Shown piece after piece: positions 10,071 through 18,467 of a stretch of DNA of 64,000 nucleotides. The stretch is taken from contig CANMSI010000001.1 in NCBI GenBank assembly GCA_947500575.1, forward strand, positions 930,001 to 994,000, written 5' to 3'. The notes under the pieces were generated by a model, which did not search any database, had not been told where the DNA came from, and worked only from the letters and a program-made list of their open reading frames with translations. A program made the position numbers and the translations under genes. Each line of letters opens with the position of its first letter. Position 1 is the stretch's first letter. Origin of the DNA: an uncultured Flavobacteriaceae bacterium (GTDB lineage Bacteria > Bacteroidota > Bacteroidia > Flavobacteriales > Flavobacteriaceae).

Positions 10071-11303
10071 TTAATCTTCAAATTCTTCTTTCAGTATACG
10101 CACAACCTCGGAAATTGTCTCCTCTTCCAAATCCGTACGTTTTACTAAGTCATTAACATCTTGCTCTAATACACTACGAGCAGTATCCATTCCAATCTTT
10201 TTGAACTCTTCAATAATCCAAGCATCGATTTCATCAGAAAATTCAGTCAATTCTACATCTTCCTCTACCCCTTCACGGAATACATCTATCTCATATCCTG
10301 TAAGCTGTCCTGCCAATCTGATATTATGACCTCCTCTTCCAATTGCCTTAGAAACCTCTTCTGGTCTTAAGTACACTTGTGCTGTCATTTTTTCATCATT
10401 GAGTTTTACAGTTGAAACTCTTGCTGGGCTCAATGCTCTTGTTACTAATAACTGAGGATTGTTCGTCCAGTTAATTACATCAATATTTTCATTTCCTAGT
10501 TCCCTAACAATTCCATGTATTCTAGAACCTTTCATCCCAACACAGGCCCCAACTGGATCTATTCTATCATCATATGAATCTACAGCTACCTTCGCTTTTT
10601 CTCCTGGAATACGAACCGCTTTTTTAATGGTAATTAAACCATCGAATACTTCGGGTATTTCTTGAAAGAACAATTGCTCTAAGAATAGAGGAGACGTCCT
10701 AGACATAATAATCATAGGTTTGTTTCCTTTCAACTCTACGCTTTCAATAATACCGCGAACATTATCACCTTTTCTAAAGAAATCTGCAGGTATTTGCTTA
10801 TCCTTTGGAAGGATGATCTCGTTGCCCTCATCATCCAATAAGATAATTGCTTTGTGGCGTATATGATGCACCTCAGCCGTATATATCTCGCCTTCTAAAT
10901 CTTTAAACTGCTTGTAAATGGTGGTATTATCGTGTTCGTGAATTTTAGAAATAAGATTCTGACGCAGCGCTAAAATTGCTCTTCTTCCTAAATCAATCAA
11001 TTTTACTTCTTCAGACACATCTTCTCCAACTTCAAAATCGGGCTCAATTTTTTGTGCTTCGCTTAAAGATATTTCCTCATTAGGTTCTTCCACTTCTCCA
11101 TCCTCAACTACAATTCGGTTACGCCAAATTTCTAAATCGCCTTTATCTGGATTAATAATGATATCGAAGTTTTCATCTGAGCCAAATTTCTTTTTCAAGG
11201 CGTTTCTAAATACTTCTTCTAATATCGCCATTAGCGTAACTCGGTCTATAAACTTGTCGTCTTTAAACTCCGAGAAAGATTCGATTAACGCAATATTTTC
11301 CAT
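10071..11303 (-). CDS. nusA: Transcription termination/antitermination factor NusA
   Basis: NusA (410 residues) binds RNA polymerase and modulates pausing, termination and antitermination. The N-terminal polymerase-binding domain spans about 1-125. An S1 domain follows (about 135-200, GEIYTAEVHHIRHKAIILL). Two KH domains (about 230-345) include GACVGMKGSRIHGIVRELG and the GRGGHNIRLA loop. The C-terminus (EEDVELTEFSDEIDAWIIEE onwards) is short, without the extra acidic repeats of the enterobacterial protein, as expected in Bacteroidota. It is 12 bp downstream of rimP and upstream of infB, an arrangement conserved across bacteria. Confidence 0.97.
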   Translation of the reverse strand: MENIALIESFSEFKDDKFIDRVTLMAILEEVFRNALKKKFGSDENFDIIINPDKGDLEIWRNRIVVEDGEVEEPNEEISLSEAQKIEPDFEVGEDVSEEVKLIDLGRRAILALRQNLISKIHEHDNTTIYKQFKDLEGEIYTAEVHHIRHKAIILLDDEGNEIILPKDKQIPADFFRKGDNVRGIIESVELKGNKPMIIMSRTSPLFLEQLFFQEIPEVFDGLITIKKAVRIPGEKAKVAVDSYDDRIDPVGACVGMKGSRIHGIVRELGNENIDVINWTNNPQLLVTRALSPARVSTVKLNDEKMTAQVYLRPEEVSKAIGRGGHNIRLAGQLTGYEIDVFREGVEEDVELTEFSDEIDAWIIEEFKKIGMDTARSVLEQDVNDLVKRTDLEEETISEVVRILKEEFED

Positions 11304-11315
11304 TTTGATCTACAA

Positions 11316-11777
11316 TTAAAATTTTAATATAACTTTTGCTTCTTCAATTTCAGAAATGACAATCTCTTCTCTTTTCTGAACCGTTATTTTCCCTTTACCA
11401 ATAGGCTTGGGCTCTCTTGCTTTCCATTCCAAAGTAATCTTTTCATCTGTAGCTTCCGTAAGATTCCCTTCAAAACTATTGGTAAGGGTTTTCACCTTTA
11501 ATTTTCTTCCAATATTCTTTTTGTATTGCCTTGGCATTACAATAGGAGAGCCTGCCCCAGCCGATGCAACCTCTAATGAAAAATCTTCTTCTTCCCGATC
11601 TAAATTGTGTTCAATAGCTCTGCTCACATCCATGCAATCCTTCAATGTAACACCTTGATCGCCATCCAACGTAATTCTAATTGCATTGCCAGATCCAAAA
11701 GAAAAATCAATTAAAAAAATTGACTCTTTCTGCGCTAAAGCTTCTTGCAAAAGCTTCTCAACTTTGTCCTTCAACAT
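11316..11777 (-). CDS. rimP: Ribosome maturation factor RimP
   Basis: RimP (153 residues from the chosen ATG at 11777) assists maturation of the 30S subunit. The start was chosen because family members begin MLKDKVEKLL-like; a 9-residue upstream extension would run into the leader hairpin. The N-terminal alpha/beta domain (about 1-75) contains GVTLKDCMDVSRAIEHNLDR and the SLEVASAGAGSPI signature, a variant of the usual EVSSPG. The C-terminal SH3-like domain covers about 85-150 (NIGRKLKVKT onwards). First gene of rimP-nusA-infB. Confidence 0.93.
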   Translation of the reverse strand: MLKDKVEKLLQEALAQKESIFLIDFSFGSGNAIRITLDGDQGVTLKDCMDVSRAIEHNLDREEEDFSLEVASAGAGSPIVMPRQYKKNIGRKLKVKTLTNSFEGNLTEATDEKITLEWKAREPKPIGKGKITVQKREEIVISEIEEAKVILKF

Positions 11778-11790
11778 AACATTTAAGAAT

Positions 11791-11815
11791 AAAAAAGAGG
11801 ACAAATTGTCCCCTC
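11791..11815 (-). promoter_or_regulatory. Terminator-like hairpin in the rimP leader
   Basis: On the minus strand the leader contains a stem built from GAGGGGAC and GTCCTC around AATTT, with two bulged bases, followed directly by six T residues. It ends 14 nt before the rimP start codon. A hairpin plus U-run inside a leader is what an attenuator would look like. The imperfect stem makes this tentative. Confidence 0.35.
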
Positions 11816-11845
11816 ATGAATACTTTGGATATCCTTTCAGTGGTG

Positions 11846-11853
11846 CAAATATA
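11846..11853 (-). promoter_or_regulatory. Predicted -7 element of the rimP-nusA-infB operon
   Basis: Reads TATATTTG on the minus strand, a full match to TAnnTTTG, about 69 bp upstream of the rimP ATG. No clear TTG lies 17-21 bp upstream. Confidence 0.5.
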
Positions 11854-11965
11854 TAACTTTTTTTGAATTATTGTAAGACATATCCCATATAACTGTTTTA
11901 TAACAAGGCTACTGTAATATATTAAAGATTTAACCCTATTTTTAATCCACCTAAACACACCAACC

Positions 11966-13345
11966 ATGGATATTTTCTCCTCCTATAACCTAATTATCAT
12001 TGCCTCCTTAATAGTAATCGTCTCTTTTTTATTCAATGGTGTTGCTAAGCGCACCAATATCCCTTCTGTTTTACTTCTCATTATTTTAGGGGTTATTCTA
12101 CAATTTGCTCTGGGATATTTTACTACTGAAAAACCAGACTTTTTTGGCGCTTTGGAGGTCCTTGGAATTATTGGTTTAATAATGATTGTTTTGGAAGCCG
12201 CCTTGGAACTAGAATTAAAGCGAGAAAAGCTTGTACCCATTCTTAAATCTATGGGTATTGCTTTAGTGGGTCTTATTGCCTCTGCATGGGTAGCAGCCCT
12301 TATATTAAAACAGTTTATCCCAGAAATGTCCATGTTATCTGCTTGGCTCTATGCAACTCCGCTATCTATCTTATCTAGTGCCATCATTATTCCAAGCGTA
12401 AGTGGATTGGAAGTACATAAAAAAGAATTTCATATTTATGAAAGCACCTTCTCGGACATCATGGGAATTATGATGTTTTACTTTTTAGCAGGACAAATAA
12501 ACCCGGCCGAGGATGCAGGGGCAGGAGGTTTTGCCATCAACATAATACTCACCATTGTTATTTCTATTATTGCTAGTTACGCCATTATCTTAGTTTTTCA
12601 AAGAATTAAGAGTCAGGCAAAGCTCTTTCTTTTAATTGCGGTACTGCTTTTACTATATGCTCTAGGAAAGCAATTACACCTATCATCTTTGCTGATCATA
12701 CTAATTTTTGGATTGGTAATTGCCAATATGAAACTATTTTTTGGCGGTAAATTAGCAAAGTACTTGGATAAGGAAAAAGCACATCAAATTTATCATGAGC
12801 TTCACATTGTTACGCTAGAAACTGCTTTTGTTGTTCGCACCTTTTTCTTTGTTATTTTTGGTTTAACCATTGCCATTGCTTCTTTATGGAGTGCAAGTGT
12901 AGCCCTTATTAGTATTCTTATTATTCTTTCCATTTATGCGATCCGCTTTTGCGTACTTCGCATTTTTATTGGTAGCGACATTATACCTCAACTCTTTATT
13001 GCTCCCAGAGGCTTAATTACCATCTTACTATTTTACGCCATTCCTGCAGAAGCACAAGTAGCAAGCTTTGAGCCAGGAATTCTCTTGTTTGTAATTATTG
13101 GCACTAGTTTAATTATGACTTGGGCAATGATTAAGGACAAACGAAAAACGGCTACTTACTTGGATAAAATAGACGAAGAAATTGAAGAAAAAGAAGCCCA
13201 TGAAGCACTGATGGAAGAAAATTCTTTCGAAGCGGTAGATGAAGAATTATCCGAAACAATGGATTTAGAAGTGCCAGATAGTGATAACGATGTATCCAAA
13301 CCAGACGATTCCGAATTGGATATTTCCGAGGAGGATATTATTTGA
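11966..13345 (+). CDS. Cation:proton antiporter (CPA family) with acidic C-terminal tail
   Basis: This 459-residue protein has about 11-12 membrane segments between residues 5 and 390 and fits the monovalent cation/proton antiporter (NhaP/Kef-like) fold. Early helices carry ILGVILQFALGYF and MIVLEAALELELK, and a discontinuous helix region carries TPLSILSSAIIIPSVSGLE. Such proteins exchange Na+ or K+ for H+ at the inner membrane. There is no TrkA-N or TrkA-C regulatory domain. Instead the C-terminus (about 395-459) is a strongly acidic, probably disordered tail rich in Glu and Asp. The gene stands alone, divergent from rimP and ending 18 bp from a convergent gene. The ion specificity cannot be told from sequence. 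Confidence 0.82.
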   Translation: MDIFSSYNLIIIASLIVIVSFLFNGVAKRTNIPSVLLLIILGVILQFALGYFTTEKPDFFGALEVLGIIGLIMIVLEAALELELKREKLVPILKSMGIALVGLIASAWVAALILKQFIPEMSMLSAWLYATPLSILSSAIIIPSVSGLEVHKKEFHIYESTFSDIMGIMMFYFLAGQINPAEDAGAGGFAINIILTIVISIIASYAIILVFQRIKSQAKLFLLIAVLLLLYALGKQLHLSSLLIILIFGLVIANMKLFFGGKLAKYLDKEKAHQIYHELHIVTLETAFVVRTFFFVIFGLTIAIASLWSASVALISILIILSIYAIRFCVLRIFIGSDIIPQLFIAPRGLITILLFYAIPAEAQVASFEPGILLFVIIGTSLIMTWAMIKDKRKTATYLDKIDEEIEEKEAHEALMEENSFEAVDEELSETMDLEVPDSDNDVSKPDDSELDISEEDII

Positions 13346-13363
13346 ACCCATTATAGACCTAAT

Positions 13364-13780
13364 TTAAGTGGCGTGCATTTTAGGTTTTAGATAATGAAAC
13401 AGCACATATGCAATTACAAGACCCATAACTGAGAATAACACATCATACGGATCATAGGTATTGCGCCCCCCGAGGTTATGAATTTTAAACTCTTGTAAAA
13501 TAACATAGATGGCCGCCACCAATATGGAAACTTTATAAATTACATGCTCCTTGAATCTAATTGTGGGTTTTAAAAACATTTGATTCCCATATAAACCTAA
13601 GTTTACCAACAAAATACTTCCCGCAATTGCCTCACATAAATTAGGAAAAGAGAGTACAAAAACCTGAAAGAACTCTGGAAAATCATTTTCTAAAACATAA
13701 GGGCGAAGAGCCATCTTATTAATGATAAATACAACAACGATAATTAACAAGATTCTTACATTTTTTCGGATGTCTTGCAT
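13364..13780 (-). CDS. Small membrane protein of unknown function
   Basis: This 138-residue protein has four likely membrane segments (about 8-22, 38-62, 82-97 and 112-132) with short loops. The third loop holds HNLGGRNTYDPYDVLFSVMG. The D-x-x-DV pattern followed by a Gly-rich helix faintly recalls VanZ-like proteins, but the similarity is too weak for a name. I do not recognise the family. It lies on the opposite strand from the antiporter and 77 bp before an exported protein gene on its own strand, without an obvious operon partner. Confidence 0.6.
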   Translation of the reverse strand: MQDIRKNVRILLIIVVVFIINKMALRPYVLENDFPEFFQVFVLSFPNLCEAIAGSILLVNLGLYGNQMFLKPTIRFKEHVIYKVSILVAAIYVILQEFKIHNLGGRNTYDPYDVLFSVMGLVIAYVLFHYLKPKMHAT

Positions 13781-13857
13781 TTAATAAAAGTATTTATTCC
13801 CATTTAACACAACGTGCTGCCAAGATATGATTAGCAATTGTTAAGCCCAAAAACGCA

Positions 13858-14622
13858 TCAATAACCTGATGCAAATAGATTCCTAGCCCCTCGTATGCCG
13901 CATTTTTGATACTTATTATAGGCCTGAGCAGCCCTTTCTTCAATTTCGGCAGGGGTTTCTTTTAACAACCAACCATCCAAAGCAGCTTTTAAAGTATAGG
14001 CCTCAGGCGCCATAAGATGCGTTGTCCATAACAACGGGGTTGCTTTCGCTTTCTTCAATTCCTCCTTAAAAAACTCCTTACTATAACAGGCCAAGATAAT
14101 GGTATCCTTAGGTTTGGAAACATCCTCCTTGTAAGCAATATCTACCGAAAAGTCCATAAGTCCATCATGACCTATATAACTAACTAGATCAGCGGCTCCA
14201 CCGAAAGAAAGTTCCAAATCTCCTTGCGCTATACGTTGTTCTCTTTGCCCATTAGATGCTTTTAAAAAATCTTCAATACAGTCCTGAATCTTGGCACCAT
14301 CGTAAGCATCTGCAAGCATATATGCGTCTTTAGTTCGGTGTTTAAAAAGAAGCCTTTCCAGGATATTTTCATCATCCGACTTCAAAGTTTCCACCAGCTC
14401 CCAATCTTTTGTTTTGAATTTAAAATAGGATTTTACCCCATAAGCGGCACCCCAATAGAGATTAGATTTTGGATCTTGCCCATTTCCCAAAGAAGCAGGC
14501 ACGGGAACTATTCCTTGATTTATATTATCGCAAAGCGCCACAAACACATGTACTGTTTTGGTTTGTGCACTCGCTTGACACATAAAAAAAAGGAAGAGCA
14601 ATACACCGTATACTTTTTTCAT
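13858..14622 (-). CDS. Exported protein of unknown function
   Basis: The start at 14622 gives a signal peptide (MKKVYGVLLFLFFMCQASAQ, cleavage after SAQ). The mature part is about 235 residues. It begins VHVFVALCDNINQGIVPVPA and carries GNGQDPKSNLYWGAAYGVKS, then a Lys/Glu-rich middle with DAYDGAKIQDCIEDF and SYIGHDGLMDF. A further part reads DTIILACYSKEFFKEELK. It appears to be a single alpha/beta periplasmic domain. The DTIILACYS and GHDGLMDF pieces look like active-site-type loops, but I cannot assign a reaction. I have seen similar conserved hypothetical proteins in flavobacteria. No operon partner is apparent. Confidence 0.6.
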   Translation of the reverse strand: MKKVYGVLLFLFFMCQASAQTKTVHVFVALCDNINQGIVPVPASLGNGQDPKSNLYWGAAYGVKSYFKFKTKDWELVETLKSDDENILERLLFKHRTKDAYMLADAYDGAKIQDCIEDFLKASNGQREQRIAQGDLELSFGGAADLVSYIGHDGLMDFSVDIAYKEDVSKPKDTIILACYSKEFFKEELKKAKATPLLWTTHLMAPEAYTLKAALDGWLLKETPAEIEERAAQAYNKYQKCGIRGARNLFASGY

Positions 14623-14717
14623 AGTGAAAAAATACAAAAAGCAGGGCTCATCTACTAGTGCTCATCTTCTATTTCTTTGTTAAACTAAAAGCAACCACGC
14701 TTTAGTTCTACACAAAC

Positions 14718-14750
14718 AAAAAATCCCAAAACCTTTCGGAATCGGGATTT
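14718..14750 (-). terminator. Terminator after tRNA-Gln
   Basis: On the minus strand AAATCCC (14750-14744) pairs with GGGATTT (14727-14721), with an inner CC-GAAA-GG tetraloop and six T residues after the stem. It lies directly downstream of the tRNA. Confidence 0.75.
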
Positions 14751-14764
14751 ACTTAAAACCTTTG

Positions 14765-14836
14765 TTGGCCTACTAGGACTCGAACCTAGAACGACTGGAC
14801 CAAAACCAGCTGTGTTGCCAATTACACCATAGGCCA
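14765..14836 (-). tRNA. tRNA-Gln (anticodon TTG)
   Basis: The minus strand folds into a cloverleaf. The acceptor arms TGGCCTA and TAGGCCA pair perfectly over 7 bp. The D region is GGTGTAATTGGCAACAC. The anticodon arm is CTGG-TTTTGGT-CCAG with TTG in the anticodon position. The T arm is CTAGG-TTCGAGT-CCTAG. The discriminator is A and CCA is not encoded. The TTG anticodon reads CAA/CAG, giving glutamine. Confidence 0.96.
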
Positions 14837-14948
14837 CTATGGCATTAGAGCGTGCAAATTTAAAACAAAGTTTTATATCAACAAACATTTTTAAAGACAA
14901 TCCGATAAAAAATAAAAGAACAGCTGTTAAAGGTTTATAAAAAATGAG

Positions 14949-14978
14949 TTTGCATATCAGCTTTAATTAGTAAATTCG
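14949..14978 (+). promoter_or_regulatory. Predicted promoter of the DUF2723 gene
   Basis: TTTG at 14949-14952 and TAAATTCG at 14971-14978 are 18 bp apart. The -7 element has one mismatch to TAnnTTTG. The distance to the ATG at 15005 is about 27 bp. Confidence 0.4.
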
Positions 14979-15004
14979 CCTAAACTTGGTAAATCGAAGC
15001 ATGC

Positions 15005-18000
15005 ATGTTTGCAAAAAAATTTGAGAAATGGGACACCATCTTGGGATGGGTCGTTTTTTTTATAGCCCTTATCACCTATACCCTTACTATTGAACCCACA
15101 GGCAGTTTTTGGGATGCAGGAGAATACATTGCCACCTCGGCTAAATTGCAAGTTGGTCACCCACCGGGGGCTCCTCTACTACAGATGATCGGTGCCTTTT
15201 TTGCCATGTTCGCATTCTCTCCTGAACAAATTGCCTTTATGGTAAATTATGTGTCTGCCGCCTCTAGCGCTTTTACAGTGCTATTCATGTTTTGGACCAT
15301 TACTAATCTAACACGTAAACTTTTAGATAAAGACGAAATACTAACCAATAGTAAATGTATTGCTGTTCTAGGCAGTGGTTTAGTAGGCTCTTTGGCTTTT
15401 GTATATTCTGATAGTTTTTGGTTCAATGCCGTGGAAACAGAGGTATATGCCATGGCAAGTTTTATTATGTCGGTTCTTCTATGGTTAGGCCTTAAATGGG
15501 TAGACAATCTTGACACCCCAAGAGGCAACCGCTGGATTATCTTAATTTCCTTTGTTGTAGGACTTACATTTGGAATACAATTTATGGGATTCCTAGCCAT
15601 CCCTTCCATTGGATTGCTCTATTACTTTAAGCGCTACAAAAAGACTACAGTAAAGAATTTTTTACTAGCCAATATAGCGGTTGTAGCGGTATTGATGTTG
15701 GTTTATCAATTTTCGCTTACATATGTTCTAAAACTCTTTGGATGGGCAGAAGTCTTTTTTATTAATAGTATTGGATTGCCATTCAACTCTGGCTCCTTTA
15801 TTATGCTCCTTTTATTTATCGGAGCTTTCTGGTACGGGCTTAGCTATACCCGCAAAAACAACTTTAAAACTGCCAACACCATTGTGCTTTGCGGTATGTT
15901 TTTATTCTTTGGGTTTTCTTCATGGATAATGCTTCCTATTAGAGCAAATTCTAACGTAGTTATTAATGAAAATAACCCTTCAGATGCACGTTCTCTTCTA
16001 GCATATTATAACAGAGAGCAATACCCTGGGGTTGATAGTCCTATTTATGGTGCCTACTATTCTAATTTATTCGCTCCGGCTGGTGATGATATTGATGAAA
16101 AACCGAAATACGAAAAAAATTACACCTTAGGAAAATACGAGATCGTTAACTATTACGAAGATGCGTTGCAAGGTCCTAATCCAGACCATATGGGTTTCCT
16201 TCCCCGTTTGTGGAGCGAGCAGCATGCGGAAAACTACATGAAGTACTATGGTGCCTTAGAGTTTAGAACAAAAACCTCCAATGAAGAACTAAGACAGGCG
16301 GTTAATCAGCTAAGAACTGGCTATGCAAATGGAGAAATAGACACAGCGCAGTACATTGGCTTCCTTAGACAATTTGATGAGTATATAGAGGTAGAACCGC
16401 CCTCCGTTTGGGATAATATCAATTATATGCTCGACTTCCAATTTGGGTATATGTATTGGCGTTATTTCGCATGGAATTTTGTAGGTAAACAAGACGATGC
16501 CCAAGGCCGTTATAACAATCATGGAAATTGGTTAAGTGGCATTAATTTTATTGACAGCATGCGTTTGGGAAGCCAAGAAAATTTACCAGATGAAATAGAA
16601 AATAACAAAGCAAGAAATACGTACTTTTTCTTACCCTTACTCCTTGGATTGATTGGAATTATTTTCCAAATATTTAGAAATCCAAAACAGTTTTGGGTGC
16701 TATTTGTCTTCTTTATGTTTACTGGTTTAGCCATTCAATTTTACACCAACCCATATATCTTTCAACCTAGAGAAAGAGATTATTCTTTAGTGGGCTCTTT
16801 CTATGTATTTGCTTTATGGATTGGATTGGGAGTTTATGGCCTTTTTCATGAATTTAAAAAGCTAGTGAAACCAAAAATATTAGCGCCTGCGGTTACCATA
16901 CTTTGTTTGCTTTCCGTTCCACTCTTGATGGGGTATCAAAACTGGGACGACCACGATAGATCTGGAAAATATACTGCGAACTCTACCGCGAAAGCCTATT
17001 TAGCTTCTACACAGAAAGATGCAGGTGCCATGCTATTTACTATTGGAGACAATGACACCTTCCCACTTTGGTATGTACAGGAGATTGAAGGTTACCGTAC
17101 CGATGTACGTATTATTTGTACCAGCCTTTTTGCTACGGATTGGTACATAGATCAAATGAAAAGAAAAGCCTATGAAAGCGACCCTATTCCTTCTCAGTTG
17201 ACGCATGATAAATATTTATGGGGTACAAGGGATGCCATCTACTACCAGCCAATTCCAAGTGTATCTGAAAAGAGATGGTCCATTAAAGATTTTATGAAAT
17301 GGGTAGAGAGTGATCAGCCTCAAACAAAAATAAAAAGCCTCCTTCAAAGACAGGGTGCTGATTTAGAAGAATATTCTGAAAGCAACCTGGATGTGGTTTT
17401 CTATCCAACAAATAAAATACGAGTCCCGGTTAATAAAAAGAACGTTTTGGAAAGTGGCTTGGTAAAAGAAAAAGACACTGCCCTCATTGTAGATTATATA
17501 GATATTGACCTACCTAAAGGAGCTTTGCCTAAAAACCGCATTCTTATGTTAGATATTTTGGCGAATAATGACTGGAAAAGACCTATTTATTTTTCGGGTG
17601 GGAGTTTTGATGATGCTGAATATATTTGGCTCAAGGACTACCTGCAATTAGATGGGTTGGTGTACAAGCTAGTTCCTATAAAAACTGAAAATCGCAACTC
17701 TTTTGAACTGGGTAGAATTGATAGTGATTTAATGTATGATGTTGTGAAGAAGTGGCAATGGGGAAATTCTGGAAGCAGCGATATTTATCACGATCCGCAA
17801 ACCAGAATTCAAGGGCTTTCTTTTAGATCTAATCTCGCTCGTTTGGTAGAAACGCTTATCAACGAAGAAAAGACAGACAAGGCGAAAGAGATCATAGATA
17901 TTGCTATGACAAATATGCCAGTAGAGCATTTTGATTACTACACTTTTGTAGAACCCTATGTAGATGGTTATTACAAAGTAGGAGAAACTCAAAAAGGAAG

Positions 18001-18340
18001 AGCATTATTCAATAAATTAAAAACTATTTATCAAGATAGACTGGATTACTACGCTAGTATTCCATTTGATGAACAGCAAAATAGTTTGGATGAAATTTTA
18101 TCGGATATGGAAGCTTACAGTAGGAATATAGATATTCTTATTCAAAATAGAGATCGAGAAATTGCAGAGAAAGAAACCCTCATCTTTAATGAATACTTAG
18201 ATAAATTTCAACGTTTCTTTGGAAATACAAGCCCATTAGAAGGTGATATTCCAATAGAAAGCGATCCAGACATGATCAATACAGTTCCTTTAGATAGCAT
18301 TCCAACATTGGATAGTGTCTCTGGTTCTCCTCAGGAATAA
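15005..18340 (+). CDS. DUF2723 (GT117-type) membrane glycosyltransferase, probable protein O-mannosyltransferase-like
   Basis: This 1111-residue protein opens with a DUF2723 domain: a first helix (about 10-30) followed by TIEPTGSFWDAGEYIATSAK with the WDxxEY acidic motif. About ten to twelve membrane helices lie between 10 and 330, with a second group at about 540-650. The remainder (about 660-1111) is a large soluble, presumably periplasmic part with DAGAMLFTIGDNDTFPLWY. Families with DUF2723 are GT-C type enzymes that use lipid-linked sugars. The human relative TMEM260 is a protein O-mannosyltransferase, so O-glycosylation of exported proteins is a fair inference. It has its own promoter and terminator and no glycan genes beside it. 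Confidence 0.85.
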   Translation: MFAKKFEKWDTILGWVVFFIALITYTLTIEPTGSFWDAGEYIATSAKLQVGHPPGAPLLQMIGAFFAMFAFSPEQIAFMVNYVSAASSAFTVLFMFWTITNLTRKLLDKDEILTNSKCIAVLGSGLVGSLAFVYSDSFWFNAVETEVYAMASFIMSVLLWLGLKWVDNLDTPRGNRWIILISFVVGLTFGIQFMGFLAIPSIGLLYYFKRYKKTTVKNFLLANIAVVAVLMLVYQFSLTYVLKLFGWAEVFFINSIGLPFNSGSFIMLLLFIGAFWYGLSYTRKNNFKTANTIVLCGMFLFFGFSSWIMLPIRANSNVVINENNPSDARSLLAYYNREQYPGVDSPIYGAYYSNLFAPAGDDIDEKPKYEKNYTLGKYEIVNYYEDALQGPNPDHMGFLPRLWSEQHAENYMKYYGALEFRTKTSNEELRQAVNQLRTGYANGEIDTAQYIGFLRQFDEYIEVEPPSVWDNINYMLDFQFGYMYWRYFAWNFVGKQDDAQGRYNNHGNWLSGINFIDSMRLGSQENLPDEIENNKARNTYFFLPLLLGLIGIIFQIFRNPKQFWVLFVFFMFTGLAIQFYTNPYIFQPRERDYSLVGSFYVFALWIGLGVYGLFHEFKKLVKPKILAPAVTILCLLSVPLLMGYQNWDDHDRSGKYTANSTAKAYLASTQKDAGAMLFTIGDNDTFPLWYVQEIEGYRTDVRIICTSLFATDWYIDQMKRKAYESDPIPSQLTHDKYLWGTRDAIYYQPIPSVSEKRWSIKDFMKWVESDQPQTKIKSLLQRQGADLEEYSESNLDVVFYPTNKIRVPVNKKNVLESGLVKEKDTALIVDYIDIDLPKGALPKNRILMLDILANNDWKRPIYFSGGSFDDAEYIWLKDYLQLDGLVYKLVPIKTENRNSFELGRIDSDLMYDVVKKWQWGNSGSSDIYHDPQTRIQGLSFRSNLARLVETLINEEKTDKAKEIIDIAMTNMPVEHFDYYTFVEPYVDGYYKVGETQKGRALFNKLKTIYQDRLDYYASIPFDEQQNSLDEILSDMEAYSRNIDILIQNRDREIAEKETLIFNEYLDKFQRFFGNTSPLEGDIPIESDPDMINTVPLDSIPTLDSVSGSPQE

Positions 18341-18346
18341 AATAAA

Positions 18347-18378
18347 TATACCCCTTCGCAAGCGAGGGGGTATTTAAT
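18347..18378. terminator. Terminator after the DUF2723 gene
   Basis: A long stem pairs ATACCCCTTCGC (from 18347) with GCGAGGGGGTAT (to 18373), with one G-T pair and a tight loop, followed by TTTAATT. It may also serve the convergent thioredoxin-like gene, although that gene ends about 90 bp away. The 94 bp between them hold nothing I recognise. Confidence 0.8.
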
Positions 18379-18467
18379 TGTAAACATACCATGGCTAGCA
18401 CAACTATTGAGACTGTCCAACGCGCCATGTACAACTAGCTAAGTAAACCGTAAAAGCTTCGGAAATA

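Noticed and set aside
11758-11967. A 69-residue minus-strand frame upstream of and overlapping the rimP start
   Set aside because: It spans the rimP promoter region and has no protein-like pattern. Only its last 19 codons coincide with the leader, which is noted as a weak attenuator idea.
14685-14900. A 71-residue minus-strand frame across tRNA-Gln
   Set aside because: The cloverleaf explains the sequence. A protein reading through a tRNA and its terminator is not plausible.
18383-18430. A short frame of about 15 codons after the DUF2723 terminator (ATG to TAG)
   Set aside because: Too short, with no promoter and no conserved feature. It is expected by chance.
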